A stretch of 64,000 nucleotides of DNA from Pseudarthrobacter sp. NamB4 (GCF_005796185.1 NZ_VAHM01000012.1:1-64000), one strand, 5' to 3'; shown: positions 25,948-36,175, counted from the stretch's first letter. The notes: generated by a model not told the origin, from the letters alone. Translations and numbers: made by a program.

Positions 25948-28900
25948 ATGCGGCCAAGCTTCCCTCCAGGTCCAGCCACCCGTTCCGCCATCTACCTGCT
26001 CGGGCTGCTGGCAGCGCTGAAGGCGTTGTCGCTGGTCCTGGTGGGCCAGGCCGTGGCTTCCGCGCTGGCGGGCCTGGCGGCAGGAACTCCGGACTGGGAC
26101 AGCCAGGTACTGCCCGGGGTTGCCGGCGTGGTCCTGCGCTCCCTGGCCGTCTGGGGGCAGGCCGTAGCAGCGCGCCGGGCGGCCCTGGGCACCAAGGAGG
26201 AGCTCCGTGCCGGGCTGCTGGAAAGGTCGCTGCGGAGCGGCGGCCGGGGGAGGGGCCCCACTGACGGCGGCCTGGCAGTTCTGGCCACGCGCGGCCTGGA
26301 CGCGCTGGACAGCTACTACACGCAGTTCCTTCCGGCCCTGGTAAATTGCGCCGCAATCCCGCTGCTGCTGGGCGCCCGGACCCTGTTCGCCGATTGGGTC
26401 AGCGCCGTGGTGATTGTCCTGACGGTGCCGCTCGTGCCGCTCTTCATGGTGCTGATCGGCAGGTACACCGAGGACAGCGTCAGGGAAGCACAGGGCACCC
26501 TGGGCAGGCTCTCCGCCCACATGCTCGAACTGGCCAAGGGGCTGCCGGTCCTGGTGGGGCTCGGACGGGCCACGGCGCAGCGCAAGGCCCTGGAAGAGAT
26601 CTCGGAGGAGTACCGGTCCCGGACCATGGGGACCTTGCGGACAGCCTTCCTGTCGGCGCTGGCGCTGGAACTGATCGCCACCATCTCCGTTGCCGTGGTG
26701 GCCGTCTTCATCGGCGTCCGCCTGGTGCACGGCGACATGCCGCTCGAGGCCGGCCTGCTGGCCCTCATCCTAGCGCCGGACTGCTATCTGCCTCTGCGTG
26801 AACTGGGCACCGCCCACCATGCCAGCGACGACGGCCGCGTAGCCCTTGCCGAAACGAACCGGGTGATGGAATCACCGGAGCCGGCACCGCTTCCGGCGGC
26901 CAAGCCGGGAAGGCCCGGCGCGCCCATCAGCGTCGCCGGCCTCACCGTCAGCTACAGCGGAAGGCGCGGCCCCGCCGTCGGCCCGCTCAGCTTCACCGCT
27001 CCGCAGGGAAGGATCACCGCCCTGGATGGAGCCAGCGGCGCGGGAAAGAGCAGCGTCCTGGGCGTTTTGGCCGGGACGATAGGGGACGGGGCCGGCACCG
27101 AAGTTACCGGCACCATCAAAGGCCTGGACCGCGCTGCGCTCGCCTGGGTGCCGCAGCATCCCGTGATGCTGGCGGAGACTGTCCTGGACGAGGTGGCGCT
27201 CTACTTTTCCGGGAACATCCGCGGAGCCCATGGCCACTCCGGGGTGGAAGCAGCAGCCCGCACATGCCTTGTCCGCGCCGGCGCCGGCCACCTGGCCCAC
27301 CAGCACCCTGCTGAGCTGAGCCCGGGCGAGCAGCGGAGGGTGGCGCTGGCACGTGGGCTCGCCAGGATCGAGGCCGGCGCGACGGTTTTGCTCCTCGACG
27401 AACCCACCGCCCACCTGGACAAGGCGTCGGCGCTGGTGGTTGAGGAAGCCATCAGCAAACTCCGTGGCCGCGTCACCACCATCCTGGTGGCGCACAATGA
27501 GCGCACCCGCAACCTCGCGGACCAGTTGGTGCCGGTAGGGGCCGGCGGACAGCAGGCCGCGTCCGGTGGAGCGCACGGCCCTGCCAAGGGTCAGACCGCA
27601 GGCTACGGGGCAGCCGCTGCAGGTCGGCCTGCCACCCCCGGCCTTAGGGAAACCGCCGCTGCGGCGGAAGGTTCACCGGGAACCGCTGCCGCCGGAGACC
27701 GAGGCGCGGCCGCCAGCAAGGCCGCCGTCGCCACTGCCTCCGTCGCCACTGCCTCCGGTGCAGGTACCTCCGCTGCCCGCGGCGCGGATGCCCGTGTCCC
27801 GGTCAACCGCGGAGACAAAACCGCAACAGCCCGCCTCCTCGCAGCGCTCCTGGTGCCGGTGCGGGGCAAGTTCGCAGCGGCTGCCCTGGTGGGCACGCTC
27901 GCCGCTGTCTTCGCCGTCGCGCTGTCCGGGCTGTCCGGCTGGCTGATCATCCGGGCCAGCGAACAGCCGCCCATCCTGTACCTGCTGACAGCGATTGTGG
28001 GGGTGCGGTTCTTCGGGATTGGCCGGGCAGTGCTGCGCTACTGCGAACGGCTGCTCCTTCACGATGCGGTCTTTGCCGCGCTCACAAGGCTCCGCGGGCG
28101 GCTGTGGGAGTCCCTGAGCCGCAGGGCCCTGGCGCTGCGCCGCCTGCTTCAGGGCGGAAACGTCCTGGGCACGGTGATCGACGACGTCGACACCGTCCGT
28201 GATCTCCTGCCCCGCGTTGTGCTGCCGCCCGTCACCGCCGCAGCCGTGGCCGCACTGGGCATGGCCGCAACCTGGCTGCTGGTGCCGGCAGCGGTTCCGG
28301 CCGTCCTGGCGGCCGTTGCTGTCAGCCTCATCCTGGCGCCCGCCATGGCCCTGTGGGCGGACCGGAAGTCTGCCAGTGCGGAGCAGGTTCTGAGATCGGG
28401 CGTCCTTCGCCGCATATCGGCAGCCCTGGATGCCCGCGCCGAGCTGCAGGCCAACGGAGTTGCTTTCCCCGTCCTCCAAGGGCTGCGTACGCAGGACCGG
28501 GACGCCACCCGCGCCTCCCAGCGGTCGGCCTGGGCGGACGGCCTGGGCCATGCGGTCACCACTGCCTCCTGCGGTGCAGCGTCCCTCGCTGCCGCCTGGC
28601 TGGCAGCTCCCGCAGTGCTCGACGGCCGGCTTGCCCCCGCCACCGCCGCTGTCATAGTGCTGCTGCTCCTCGCCCTGGTGGAACCCTTTGCCGCCATGAC
28701 GACGGCGGTGCGCCAGTCTCCGGCGCTGCGGACCGTCCTGCGGCGGGTGGCAGAGTCCGGTGCCCTCGATCCTGTTCCGGCGGGTGCGGCGGGCACTTCC
28801 ACTGACGGGCTGCACGGCGTGCCGGCCCGCCGCGGCGGCGTTCCCGGCGTGGAACTTGAGCGGCTGTCAGCAGCGTGGCCGGGCGGGGAACCGGTGTTTT

Positions 28901-29595
28901 CCGGGCTGGATGCAGTGGCGGAACCGGGCCGGTGGCTGGCGATTACCGGGCCTTCCGGCTCCGGAAAGTCCACGCTGCTTTCGGTCCTGCTGGGCTTCCT
29001 TCCCCCTGCGGCGGGCCGGGTCCGGGTGACGGGCCGGGCTGCCTGGTGTCCACAGGAGGCGCATCTCTTTGACTCGACCATCCGCGGCAACCTGCTGCTG
29101 GGCAGGCCCTCCGGCACTGACGGAACTGCCGCCGGCGGAGCCGCCAACGGCGGAACCGGCAACAATGGCCGGGCTGGAAGCGACGCGGAACTGCTGGAGG
29201 TGCTTGCCGCCGTGGGGCTCAGCAGCCTGGTGGAGCGGCTTCCGGCCGGCCTGGACACCCGGATCGGTCCGGGCGGGGCGTTCCTGAGCGGGGGAGAGCG
29301 CCAGCGCCTGGCCGTGGCGCGCACCCTGATGACCGGGGCGGAGGTGATCCTGCTGGACGAACCGACGGCCCACCTGGATGCGGAGTCCGCCGAAACGATG
29401 CTGGCGGACCTGCGGGCGGGACTGCGCAGCCGTACGGTTGTCCTGGTGACCCATAACCCGGCAGATATCCTGCCGGAGGATGCGCGGCTGGATCTGCCCG
29501 CCGGTGCATGGGAGGGTGCCCGGCAGCCGGTTCACGGAGCGGCGCCGGCCTATGCCGCCACGGTTTCTGGGGAAGCTCAGCCGTCCACGTCGTGA
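25948..29595 (+). CDS. cydDC: Fused CydDC thiol/haem ABC exporter
   Basis: 1215 aa, two complete ABC half-transporters in one chain, needed for assembly of cytochrome bd. First half (CydD-like): six helices, Walker A GASGAGKSS (361-369), signature LSPGEQRRVAL (about 457), Walker B LLLDEPTAHLD. Then a roughly 95-residue Ala/Gly/Thr linker (about 528-622). Second half (CydC-like): six helices, Walker A GPSGSGKST (1001-1009), signature LSGGERQRLAV (about 1113), Walker B ILLDEPTAHLD. The ATG at 25948 follows the cydB TGA by one base. In E. coli these are two genes; fusion is known in actinobacteria. Its last 19 bases overlap the convergent DinB gene. Confidence 0.95.
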   Translation: MRPSFPPGPATRSAIYLLGLLAALKALSLVLVGQAVASALAGLAAGTPDWDSQVLPGVAGVVLRSLAVWGQAVAARRAALGTKEELRAGLLERSLRSGGRGRGPTDGGLAVLATRGLDALDSYYTQFLPALVNCAAIPLLLGARTLFADWVSAVVIVLTVPLVPLFMVLIGRYTEDSVREAQGTLGRLSAHMLELAKGLPVLVGLGRATAQRKALEEISEEYRSRTMGTLRTAFLSALALELIATISVAVVAVFIGVRLVHGDMPLEAGLLALILAPDCYLPLRELGTAHHASDDGRVALAETNRVMESPEPAPLPAAKPGRPGAPISVAGLTVSYSGRRGPAVGPLSFTAPQGRITALDGASGAGKSSVLGVLAGTIGDGAGTEVTGTIKGLDRAALAWVPQHPVMLAETVLDEVALYFSGNIRGAHGHSGVEAAARTCLVRAGAGHLAHQHPAELSPGEQRRVALARGLARIEAGATVLLLDEPTAHLDKASALVVEEAISKLRGRVTTILVAHNERTRNLADQLVPVGAGGQQAASGGAHGPAKGQTAGYGAAAAGRPATPGLRETAAAAEGSPGTAAAGDRGAAASKAAVATASVATASGAGTSAARGADARVPVNRGDKTATARLLAALLVPVRGKFAAAALVGTLAAVFAVALSGLSGWLIIRASEQPPILYLLTAIVGVRFFGIGRAVLRYCERLLLHDAVFAALTRLRGRLWESLSRRALALRRLLQGGNVLGTVIDDVDTVRDLLPRVVLPPVTAAAVAALGMAATWLLVPAAVPAVLAAVAVSLILAPAMALWADRKSASAEQVLRSGVLRRISAALDARAELQANGVAFPVLQGLRTQDRDATRASQRSAWADGLGHAVTTASCGAASLAAAWLAAPAVLDGRLAPATAAVIVLLLLALVEPFAAMTTAVRQSPALRTVLRRVAESGALDPVPAGAAGTSTDGLHGVPARRGGVPGVELERLSAAWPGGEPVFSGLDAVAEPGRWLAITGPSGSGKSTLLSVLLGFLPPAAGRVRVTGRAAWCPQEAHLFDSTIRGNLLLGRPSGTDGTAAGGAANGGTGNNGRAGSDAELLEVLAAVGLSSLVERLPAGLDTRIGPGGAFLSGGERQRLAVARTLMTGAEVILLDEPTAHLDAESAETMLADLRAGLRSRTVVLVTHNPADILPEDARLDLPAGAWEGARQPVHGAAPAYAATVSGEAQPSTS

Positions 29596-30095
29596 AGGTG
29601 GTGGACCACGTCGTGCAGGAAATACTGGGCCAGCGTGAGGACCGTGAATTCCGAGCCGTTGCTGCGCAGCCCCTTCCGGCCCCACTCCGATTCCCCGACG
29701 CGGGCGAATGAGTCGGCCGCCTGCCTGCCCTCGGCCGTGATCTCGGCGCTCACCACTGCCGGGTCAGCGGTGGCATAGTCCTTGTCGATGGCCGTCTGGT
29801 CCTGGTCCCAGTTGTCGAATCTTGCGTCGTCCGAATCCAGCATGAGGTTCAGGCGCTGGTCGAAGAGGCTGAACACGTCCCGGACATGGCAGGCGTACTC
29901 CAGCGGGGACCAGGTGTGGTCGTTGGGGCGTTCCACGGCGCCGGGCCTGCGGAGGACGGCCCGCCAGCGCGGCAGCATGTTTTTAATGCTTCCGGGGACC
30001 GTTGACGGTGTCACCGCGGAGGCATCGAACGAGCACTCCGGGCAGGGACGCGTCAGGACCCAGGTCCAGTCCTTTTCATCAGGAACGATAGGCAT
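29577..30095 (-). CDS. DinB family (mycothiol-transferase-like) protein
   Basis: 172 aa four-helix-bundle protein. His residues typical of the metal triad occur in TWSPLEYACHVRDVF (about 62-76) and in the C-terminal YFLHDVVHHLHDVDG. The N-terminus has CPECSF, a CxxC. Family members are metal-dependent thiol transferases or of unknown function. TAGACT lies exactly 6 bases before the ATG, so the transcript may be leaderless. Converges on and overlaps the end of cydDC by 19 bases. Confidence 0.85.
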   Translation of the reverse strand: MPIVPDEKDWTWVLTRPCPECSFDASAVTPSTVPGSIKNMLPRWRAVLRRPGAVERPNDHTWSPLEYACHVRDVFSLFDQRLNLMLDSDDARFDNWDQDQTAIDKDYATADPAVVSAEITAEGRQAADSFARVGESEWGRKGLRSNGSEFTVLTLAQYFLHDVVHHLHDVDG

Positions 30096-30104
30096 GCAAG
30101 CAGT

Positions 30105-32612
30105 CTAAGCGGGATCGGGCCAGGCCATGGCGGGACCTACCGCATCCACCGGCTGCGACAGCGGGACGCCGGACCCGTCACGCCGGCCATGTTCCTGCGG
30201 CAATGACCTGGCAACCCCTGCCGCCGAGGAAGCCTTGGCCGGGCCGTGGCCCGCCCACGCCAGAAACAGCGTGTCCTCCCCTTTCAGGAACCGGTGGGCG
30301 CGGACGCCGGCGGTGGCGCGGCCCTTGGCAGGGTACTCGGAGAATGCCGTGACCTTGGCCGTGCCGGGGGCAGTACCGGGCAGGGCCCCTGTGGTTCCCG
30401 CGATGGTGACCACGACGGCGGCCTCGTCCTTCGGCTGCACGGCACCAAAGAAGAGCACGCGGTCACCCGCAGCCAGTTTGATGCCTGCCATGCCGCCGGC
30501 GGTGCGCCCCTGCGGCCGGACGTTGTCAGCCCCAAACTTCAGCAGTTGCGCCTGCGCGGTGACGAACACCAGTTCGGCGTCATCGGCACCGGCGGGCGCC
30601 ACCCCCACCACGAAGTCCTTGTCCTTCAGGGAGATGACTTCCCAGTCTTCGCGGTTCAGGGGATAGTCGGGCTGCACCCGCTTCACTACGCCCTGGGCGG
30701 TACCGATGGCCAGGACCTCGTCCAGGGGCACGAAGGCCACCAGCGTTTCACCCTTCAGCAGGGTGAGGAAATCCTTGGCCGGCACCCCGCCGGTGAGGTT
30801 CGGCAGGCCGGTCACCGGCGGCAGGACCGGCATGTCCATCACCTGCAGGCGCAGCATGCGTCCTTGAGAGGTAACCGCCGCGATCTCGCCCCGCGCCGAT
30901 GTTTTGACCACGGAAGTGAAGACGTCGTGCTTAGTCCTGGGCCCGGCCTCCGCCAGCGGCTCCTGGTTGCCGGTGCGGCCGACCTGCCCGGAGGCGGTGA
31001 GGATGGCCCAGCACGGGTCGTCCGCGATTTCCAGCGCCAGCGGCGCCGGTTTGCCCTTCTTGCCGTTGGTACCGGCCAGGTCGGCGGCCACCGTGGGGGA
31101 GACGGCCTCGGATTCGAGCAGGAGGGTCCGGCGCGGGGTACCGTGCTCTTCAGCGATAGCGCCCAGTTCGTCGGAGACCAGGGTCCGCAGGCGTTCATCC
31201 GAAGCGAGGATGGCTTCCAGTTCGGCGATCTCGCGGCGCAGCTCGTCCTGTTCCTTCTCCAGCTCGATGCGGGAGTATTTGGTCAACTGCCGCAGCCGCA
31301 GTTCCAGGATGTAGTTCGCCTGGATTTCCGTGAGGTCGTAGATGGACATGAGTCGCGCCCGGGCTGCCGCGGCCTCGTCCGAGGACCGGATGATCTGGAT
31401 GACCTCATCGATGTCCACGATGGCGATGAGGAGGCCCTCCACCAGGTGCAGGCGGTCCTTCTTCTTCCCCAGCCGGAAAACGGTCCGCCGGCGGACCACG
31501 TCAATCCGGTGGTTCACGTACACAGTCAGCAGCTGCACCAGCCCGAGGGTCTGCGGCTGGCCGTCCACCAGGGTGACGTTGTTGATGCCGAAGGAATCCT
31601 CCATCGGCGAATAGCGGTACAGCTGCTGGAGCACGGCGTTGGGGTTGAAACCGTTCTTGAGCTCGATGACCAGGCGCAGGCCGTGCTTGCGGTCCGTCAG
31701 GTCAACGATGTCGCTGATGCCGGTCAGCTTCTTGGCGTTGACGGCGTCCTTGATCTTCTCGATGACTTTTTCCGGGCCCACCATGTAGGGGAGTTCGGTG
31801 ACCACCAGGCCCGTCCGGCGGGCCGAAAGCTGTTCGATCTCCACCTTGGCCCGCGTCTTGAAGGACCCGCGTCCGGTGGCGTACGCGTCCCGGATGCCAT
31901 CCAGGCCCACGATCCGGCCGCCGCTGGGCAGGTCCGGGCCCGGGACGAAGCGCATGAGGTCATCCAGGGTTGCATCCGGGTTGGCAATGAGGTGCCGGGC
32001 GGCGGAGATGACTTCCACCAGGTTGTGCGGGGCCATGTTGGTGGCCATGCCGACGGCGATGCCCGTGGCACCGTTGACCAGCAGGTTGGGGAAGGCGGCC
32101 GGCAGGACCTCGGGCTGGGTGAGCTGGTTGTCGTAGTTGGGGACGAAGTCCACCACGTCTTCGTCGAGGTGGTCGGTGAGTGTAAGGGCGGCGGCCGCCA
32201 TCCGCGCTTCGGTATACCGCGGAGCTGCCGGGCCGTCGTCGAGCGAGCCGAAGTTGCCGTGGCCGTCGATGAGCGGCAGGCGCAGCGAGAAGTCCTGTGC
32301 CATGCGCACCATGGCGTCGTAGATGGCGGCGTCGCCGTGCGGGTGCAGCTTGCCCATGACCTCGCCCACCACGCGGGCGCTCTTGACGTGGCCGCGGTCC
32401 GGGCGGAGGCCCATGTCGCTCATCATGAACAGGATGCGGCGCTGGACCGGCTTGAGCCCGTCGCGGGCGTCGGGAAGCGCCCTGGAGTAGATCACCGAAT
32501 AGGCGTACTCCAGGAAGGAGCCCTCCATTTCGGAGGTGACATCGATATCCACGATGTTCTCCGTGTACGGAGTGCTGTCCACGACGGGGGCTGAACTTTG
32601 GCGGCGGGCCAT
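30105..32612 (-). CDS. parC: DNA topoisomerase IV subunit A
   Basis: 835 aa GyrA/ParC breakage-reunion subunit. [20 protein letters not shown], the quinolone-pocket segment [19 protein letters not shown], and catalytic Tyr133 in [10 protein letters not shown] coiled-coil tower with [21 protein letters not shown] precedes the C-terminal beta-pinwheel, which has [12 protein letters not shown] and ends in a short Gly/Pro-rich tail. The Ser that confers quinolone sensitivity in E. coli (GyrA Ser83) is Ala95 here; the following Asp is kept (Asp99). Partner of parE at 19481. AAAGGA is 14 bases before the ATG, an unusually long spacing. Confidence 0.92.
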   Translation of the reverse strand: MARRQSSAPVVDSTPYTENIVDIDVTSEMEGSFLEYAYSVIYSRALPDARDGLKPVQRRILFMMSDMGLRPDRGHVKSARVVGEVMGKLHPHGDAAIYDAMVRMAQDFSLRLPLIDGHGNFGSLDDGPAAPRYTEARMAAAALTLTDHLDEDVVDFVPNYDNQLTQPEVLPAAFPNLLVNGATGIAVGMATNMAPHNLVEVISAARHLIANPDATLDDLMRFVPGPDLPSGGRIVGLDGIRDAYATGRGSFKTRAKVEIEQLSARRTGLVVTELPYMVGPEKVIEKIKDAVNAKKLTGISDIVDLTDRKHGLRLVIELKNGFNPNAVLQQLYRYSPMEDSFGINNVTLVDGQPQTLGLVQLLTVYVNHRIDVVRRRTVFRLGKKKDRLHLVEGLLIAIVDIDEVIQIIRSSDEAAAARARLMSIYDLTEIQANYILELRLRQLTKYSRIELEKEQDELRREIAELEAILASDERLRTLVSDELGAIAEEHGTPRRTLLLESEAVSPTVAADLAGTNGKKGKPAPLALEIADDPCWAILTASGQVGRTGNQEPLAEAGPRTKHDVFTSVVKTSARGEIAAVTSQGRMLRLQVMDMPVLPPVTGLPNLTGGVPAKDFLTLLKGETLVAFVPLDEVLAIGTAQGVVKRVQPDYPLNREDWEVISLKDKDFVVGVAPAGADDAELVFVTAQAQLLKFGADNVRPQGRTAGGMAGIKLAAGDRVLFFGAVQPKDEAAVVVTIAGTTGALPGTAPGTAKVTAFSEYPAKGRATAGVRAHRFLKGEDTLFLAWAGHGPAKASSAAGVARSLPQEHGRRDGSGVPLSQPVDAVGPAMAWPDPA

Positions 32613-32670
32613 GGGGTTGGTGAATCCTTTGCAGTGCTGCGCAGCCGGTTGGGGGTGTGCTGCGATAGTT

Positions 32671-32689
32671 TTTGGCTAGGCTAAGCCTA
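32671..32689 (+). promoter_or_regulatory. Leaderless -10 / DtxR-box-like palindrome at the GNAT-ligase start
   Basis: TAGGCT (32677-32682) stands 6 bases before the ATG and is half of the palindrome TAGGCT-A-AGCCTA, which runs into the start codon. The 19 bases 32671-32689 match 15 of 19 positions of the DtxR/IdeR consensus TWAGGTWAGSCTWACCTWA. An iron-regulator site is possible, but the overlap with a -10 box may explain the resemblance. Confidence 0.35.
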
Positions 32690-35391
32690 TGGTGGATCAG
32701 CCCGCGGACGGCGAATATCCGGAACATTGGGAAGCCGATGTCGTCCTGCGCGACGGCGGAACAGCGCATCTGCGGCCCATCCATCCCTCGGATGCGGACG
32801 CTGTGCAGAAGTTCCACATGGGACAGTCGCAGAACTCAATTTACATGCGCTTCTTCGCCTTTAAGGCCAAACTGTCCAACAAGGAGCTCAAGCGCTTCAC
32901 CGAAGTGGACTACCGGGACCGGGTGGCATTCGTCATCACGATCGGCGGGGAAATTGTGGGGATCGGCCGGTATGACCGGCTCGACGACCCCACCGAAGCC
33001 GAAGTGGCGTTCAACATCGCCGACGCGCACCAGGGGCGGGGGATCGGCTCCATCCTGCTGGAGCACCTCGCCGCCGCGGCCCATGAAAACGGGATCCGCC
33101 GCTTCAGCGCCGAGGTACTGCCGGAAAACCGCAAGATGCTGATGGTGTTCTCCGATGCCGGGTACGACGTCAAGCGCCATTTCGACGACGGCGTGGTCAG
33201 CCTTGAGTTCAACATCGACCCCACCGAAAAATCCAGGGAGGTGATGGAATCCCGCGAGCACCGCGCAGAGGCGAGGAGCGTGCGGGACCTGCTGACGCCG
33301 TCGTCCATTGCCGTGATCGGTGCCAGCCGCAAGTGGGGGACGGTGGGCTACCAGCTGCTGGAGCACATCATTGAAGGCGGCTTCCCCGGCCCGGTGTACG
33401 CCATCAACAGGGAGGCGCTGGAACTCGCGGGCATGATGTCCTTCGCCAAGCTCTCGGACGTCCCGGATCCTGTGCAGCTGGCGGTGATCGCCGTCCCGTA
33501 CGAGGAAGTGTCCGCCGTCGTCGCAGACTGCGCTGCGGCCGGGGTGAAGGGCCTGGTGATCGCTTCAGCGGGATTCGCGGACGACGGCGAACGCGGCCTG
33601 ATGAGGCAGCGGGACCTGGTGCGCCAGGCGAGGGCCAACGGCATGCGGGTGATCGGGCCGGCGTCCCTGGGGATCGTGAACACCCACCCCGGGGTATCGC
33701 TGAACGCCTCCATGGCGCCCACGCTGCCGCTGCGCGGCGGGCTGGGCCTCTTTTCCCAGTCGGCCGCCATCGGCGTCTCGCTCTACGCCGCCTCCAGCAG
33801 GCGGCGGCTGGGCCTGTCCACCTTCCTCTCCGCAGGCAACCGTGCCGATGTGTCCGGCAACGACATGATGCAGTACTGGGAAGACGACGCGGACACCTCG
33901 GCTGTTGGCCTGTACCTGGAATCGATCGGTAATCCCCGCAAGTTTTCGCGCCTGGCCCGGCGGCTGGCCCGCATCAAACCGGTGATCGTGGCCAAGTCCG
34001 ATGCCATGGGGCTGCGGCTGCCGCCCGGGCACGCTGTACGCACCACCCAGGCCCCTGCCGGGGCGCTCGACGCGATGCTCCGCCAGTCGGGCGTCGTCCG
34101 GGTGGAGACCATAGAGCAGCTGATGGATGTTGCCCAAATCGTTTCGGGCCAGCCGCTCCCTGCCGGGCCGGGCCTGGCCATCTTCAGCAACTCGCAGGCG
34201 CTGGGCAAGGTGGTGGCGGACAGCGCTTCCGCCCACGGACTTACTGTCGCCCAGCTGGTGGCAGGTGTGGACCTGGACACCGGCCGGTCGGTGGCCCTGC
34301 CGGCGCTGCGGGCGGAGTTGCTCGCGGCCCTGGAGTCCGATGCCGTCCACGCGGCTGTTGCCGCACTGCTTCCTGCCCGGGGCCTCACCGTGGAAAGCAT
34401 TGCTGAAGTGCTGGCGGAGTGCTCGGCGAAGGCCGGAAAACCCGTGGTGGCGGCCTTCACCGGAATCCTGGATCCCTCCGTGTATGTCGAGGGCATGGTG
34501 GGAGCCAAGGATCCAGCGGTGCCGGCCGAGCAGGCTGTGCCCTGCTTCTCCAACCCCGGCGCCGCGGTGGCCGCGCTCGCAGCAGTGGTCCGCTACTCGG
34601 AGTGGGTTTCGCGCGACCACGGACACTTCATTGAACCGGCGGGCTGCGACACCCAACGTGCACGGGCCGAACTTGAAATCCTCCTGCGGGATGTGAAGGG
34701 GGAGCAGCTCAAGCAACTGGATCAGGCCAGCGCACGTTCGCTGCTGGGCCATTATGGAATCACCGTCCTGCCCTCGCTTGGCTTTGACACCCCGGACCAG
34801 GCGGTGCAGGCCGCCGACGCACTCGGGTGGCCGGTGGCGCTCAAAACCACCGATCCCTCGCTGCGCCACCGCCTTGACCTCGGCGGGGTTCGCCTGGACA
34901 TCCAGGACCCGGAGTCCCTGCGCGCCAACGTGCTGCAGATGAGGCGCACCCTCTCCCGCTACGGTGACCCGGGCCTGGAAGTGCAGAGCATGGCGCCGGT
35001 GGGACAGGCCTGCACGTTCCGGGCCATCGAGGACCCGCTGCTGGGGCCTGTCATCTCGTTCGGCCTGGCCGGGGACGCCGTCAACCTCCTGGATGACTGG
35101 GCCCACCGGGTGCCGCCGCTCTCCGCCGCTGACGTGCATGACTTCATCCGCGCACCGCGGGCCGCCCGGAAGCTGTTTGGCTACCAGGGCCTGCCACCGG
35201 TTGACGTCGCAGCGCTCGAAGACCTTGCCGGCAGGCTGGCCTGGCTGAAGGACAGCCACCCGGAAATTGCCCTGGTGGAATTCAACCCGGTACTGTGCGG
35301 GGTCTCCGGTGCGGCCATCCTCGCGGCCGACGTGCGGATCGGCAACGCAGCGAAGCGCACGGACAGCGCACGCAGGGCCATGCTCGGCTGA
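32689..35391 (+). CDS. GNAT acetyltransferase fused to ADP-forming acyl-CoA synthetase-like domain (Pat/PatZ type)
   Basis: 900 aa. N-terminal GNAT domain (about 15-180): RPIHPSDADAV and acetyl-CoA loop DAHQGRGIGSILLEHL. CoA-binding Rossmann domain from about 200 (SSIAVIGASRKWGTVGYQLL), ligase-CoA domain (GLGLFSQSAAIGVSL), then a C-terminal ATP-grasp-like domain from about 670 (LLGHYGITVLPSLGF, GWPVALKTTDP). Related proteins acetylate lysines, classically silencing acetyl-CoA synthetase, with the ligase part acting as sensor. The order is GNAT-first, opposite to E. coli PatZ. The SHTG-type segment that holds the phosphohistidine in active ligases reads VRTTQAPAG, and SNAGG reads SNSQA, so the ligase half is probably inactive. 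Confidence 0.88.
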   Translation: MVDQPADGEYPEHWEADVVLRDGGTAHLRPIHPSDADAVQKFHMGQSQNSIYMRFFAFKAKLSNKELKRFTEVDYRDRVAFVITIGGEIVGIGRYDRLDDPTEAEVAFNIADAHQGRGIGSILLEHLAAAAHENGIRRFSAEVLPENRKMLMVFSDAGYDVKRHFDDGVVSLEFNIDPTEKSREVMESREHRAEARSVRDLLTPSSIAVIGASRKWGTVGYQLLEHIIEGGFPGPVYAINREALELAGMMSFAKLSDVPDPVQLAVIAVPYEEVSAVVADCAAAGVKGLVIASAGFADDGERGLMRQRDLVRQARANGMRVIGPASLGIVNTHPGVSLNASMAPTLPLRGGLGLFSQSAAIGVSLYAASSRRRLGLSTFLSAGNRADVSGNDMMQYWEDDADTSAVGLYLESIGNPRKFSRLARRLARIKPVIVAKSDAMGLRLPPGHAVRTTQAPAGALDAMLRQSGVVRVETIEQLMDVAQIVSGQPLPAGPGLAIFSNSQALGKVVADSASAHGLTVAQLVAGVDLDTGRSVALPALRAELLAALESDAVHAAVAALLPARGLTVESIAEVLAECSAKAGKPVVAAFTGILDPSVYVEGMVGAKDPAVPAEQAVPCFSNPGAAVAALAAVVRYSEWVSRDHGHFIEPAGCDTQRARAELEILLRDVKGEQLKQLDQASARSLLGHYGITVLPSLGFDTPDQAVQAADALGWPVALKTTDPSLRHRLDLGGVRLDIQDPESLRANVLQMRRTLSRYGDPGLEVQSMAPVGQACTFRAIEDPLLGPVISFGLAGDAVNLLDDWAHRVPPLSAADVHDFIRAPRAARKLFGYQGLPPVDVAALEDLAGRLAWLKDSHPEIALVEFNPVLCGVSGAAILAADVRIGNAAKRTDSARRAMLG

Positions 35392-35433
35392 GGCGGTTAG
35401 CAATGTGACCGGCCCATCTGTGAAAATGGGGGA

Positions 35434-36174
35434 ATGAGCTCACAGCCCCCAGCGTCTGCCCCCGAAACGCCCGGCGATGAAAACCAGGCAGTACGCCACA
35501 GCTCACACAACCACAGCGCACAGGGCCAAAGCCTGGAGGGCGCGCTCCAGAAGGCGGGTTTCTACCCGCGCCTGGTAGCCGATGTTGTGGACGACGCCCT
35601 GGACGGCCGCGACTGTGTTGCCCACCTGGTGCACCTGGAGACGCATTTTGACCGTGCCGAGGTCCGCCGCCATATCACCGTCCTGGTGCTGACCGCGGAC
35701 ATGCTGGTGATTACCCACGTGGATGACCAGCAGTTGGACGAGGCCGGTGAACAGATCGTCGCCCAGATCTCCACCGAGTCCGTTCCCGTAGCGCAGATCC
35801 GCTCGGTGGTGTTGAGCTACATGTACGCCCAGCCCCAGAACTACAAGCCGTCGGATCCCGTCCGCGAGCTTACGCTGTCCATCGCCTGGTCGGGCGGGCA
35901 GCGCCTGGATATGGGCCCGGCCAGCTGCGGCGATCCCCAGTGCGAGGCGGACCACGGGTACAGCGGCACCATCGCCCAGGAAGACATCGTGCTGCGTATC
36001 AGCGCGGAGGCGGACGGGCTGCAGGCAGTCCAGGATGCCAAGCTGTTTGCCCGCGCGCTGCGGGCGGTGAACACCGGCTCGGCCGCTCCTATGCCCCACA
36101 TCCAGTCGCTTCCGTCCCGGCCGCGGTCCGGAGTGTTCGGCAACCGCCTGAGCCGCGGGCACCAGCAGCGCTGA
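35434..36174 (+). CDS. DUF5998 family protein
   Basis: 246 aa, conserved actinobacterial protein of unknown function. After a disordered N-terminus come LQKAGFYPRLVADVVDDALD, HLVHLETHFDRAEVRRHITVLVLT and VVLSYMYAQPQNY, then a C-terminal Cys-containing segment DPQCEADHGYSG. No TM. GGGGGA directly precedes the ATG, and GAAAAT lies 6 bases upstream, so either leadered or leaderless initiation is possible. The next gene begins one base after its TGA, so they form an operon with the phosphodiesterase and tdk. Confidence 0.83.
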   Translation: MSSQPPASAPETPGDENQAVRHSSHNHSAQGQSLEGALQKAGFYPRLVADVVDDALDGRDCVAHLVHLETHFDRAEVRRHITVLVLTADMLVITHVDDQQLDEAGEQIVAQISTESVPVAQIRSVVLSYMYAQPQNYKPSDPVRELTLSIAWSGGQRLDMGPASCGDPQCEADHGYSGTIAQEDIVLRISAEADGLQAVQDAKLFARALRAVNTGSAAPMPHIQSLPSRPRSGVFGNRLSRGHQQR

Positions 36175-36175
36175 G

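Noticed and set aside
29577-29595. 19-base overlap of cydDC and the DinB gene as a sign of a wrong gene model
   Set aside because: Convergent short overlaps are common, and both reading frames keep family-typical ends.
30246-32594. 782-codon open frame on the plus strand opposite parC
   Set aside because: Mirror of the parC coding sequence caused by high GC at third positions; no family motif, and parC is complete on the other strand.
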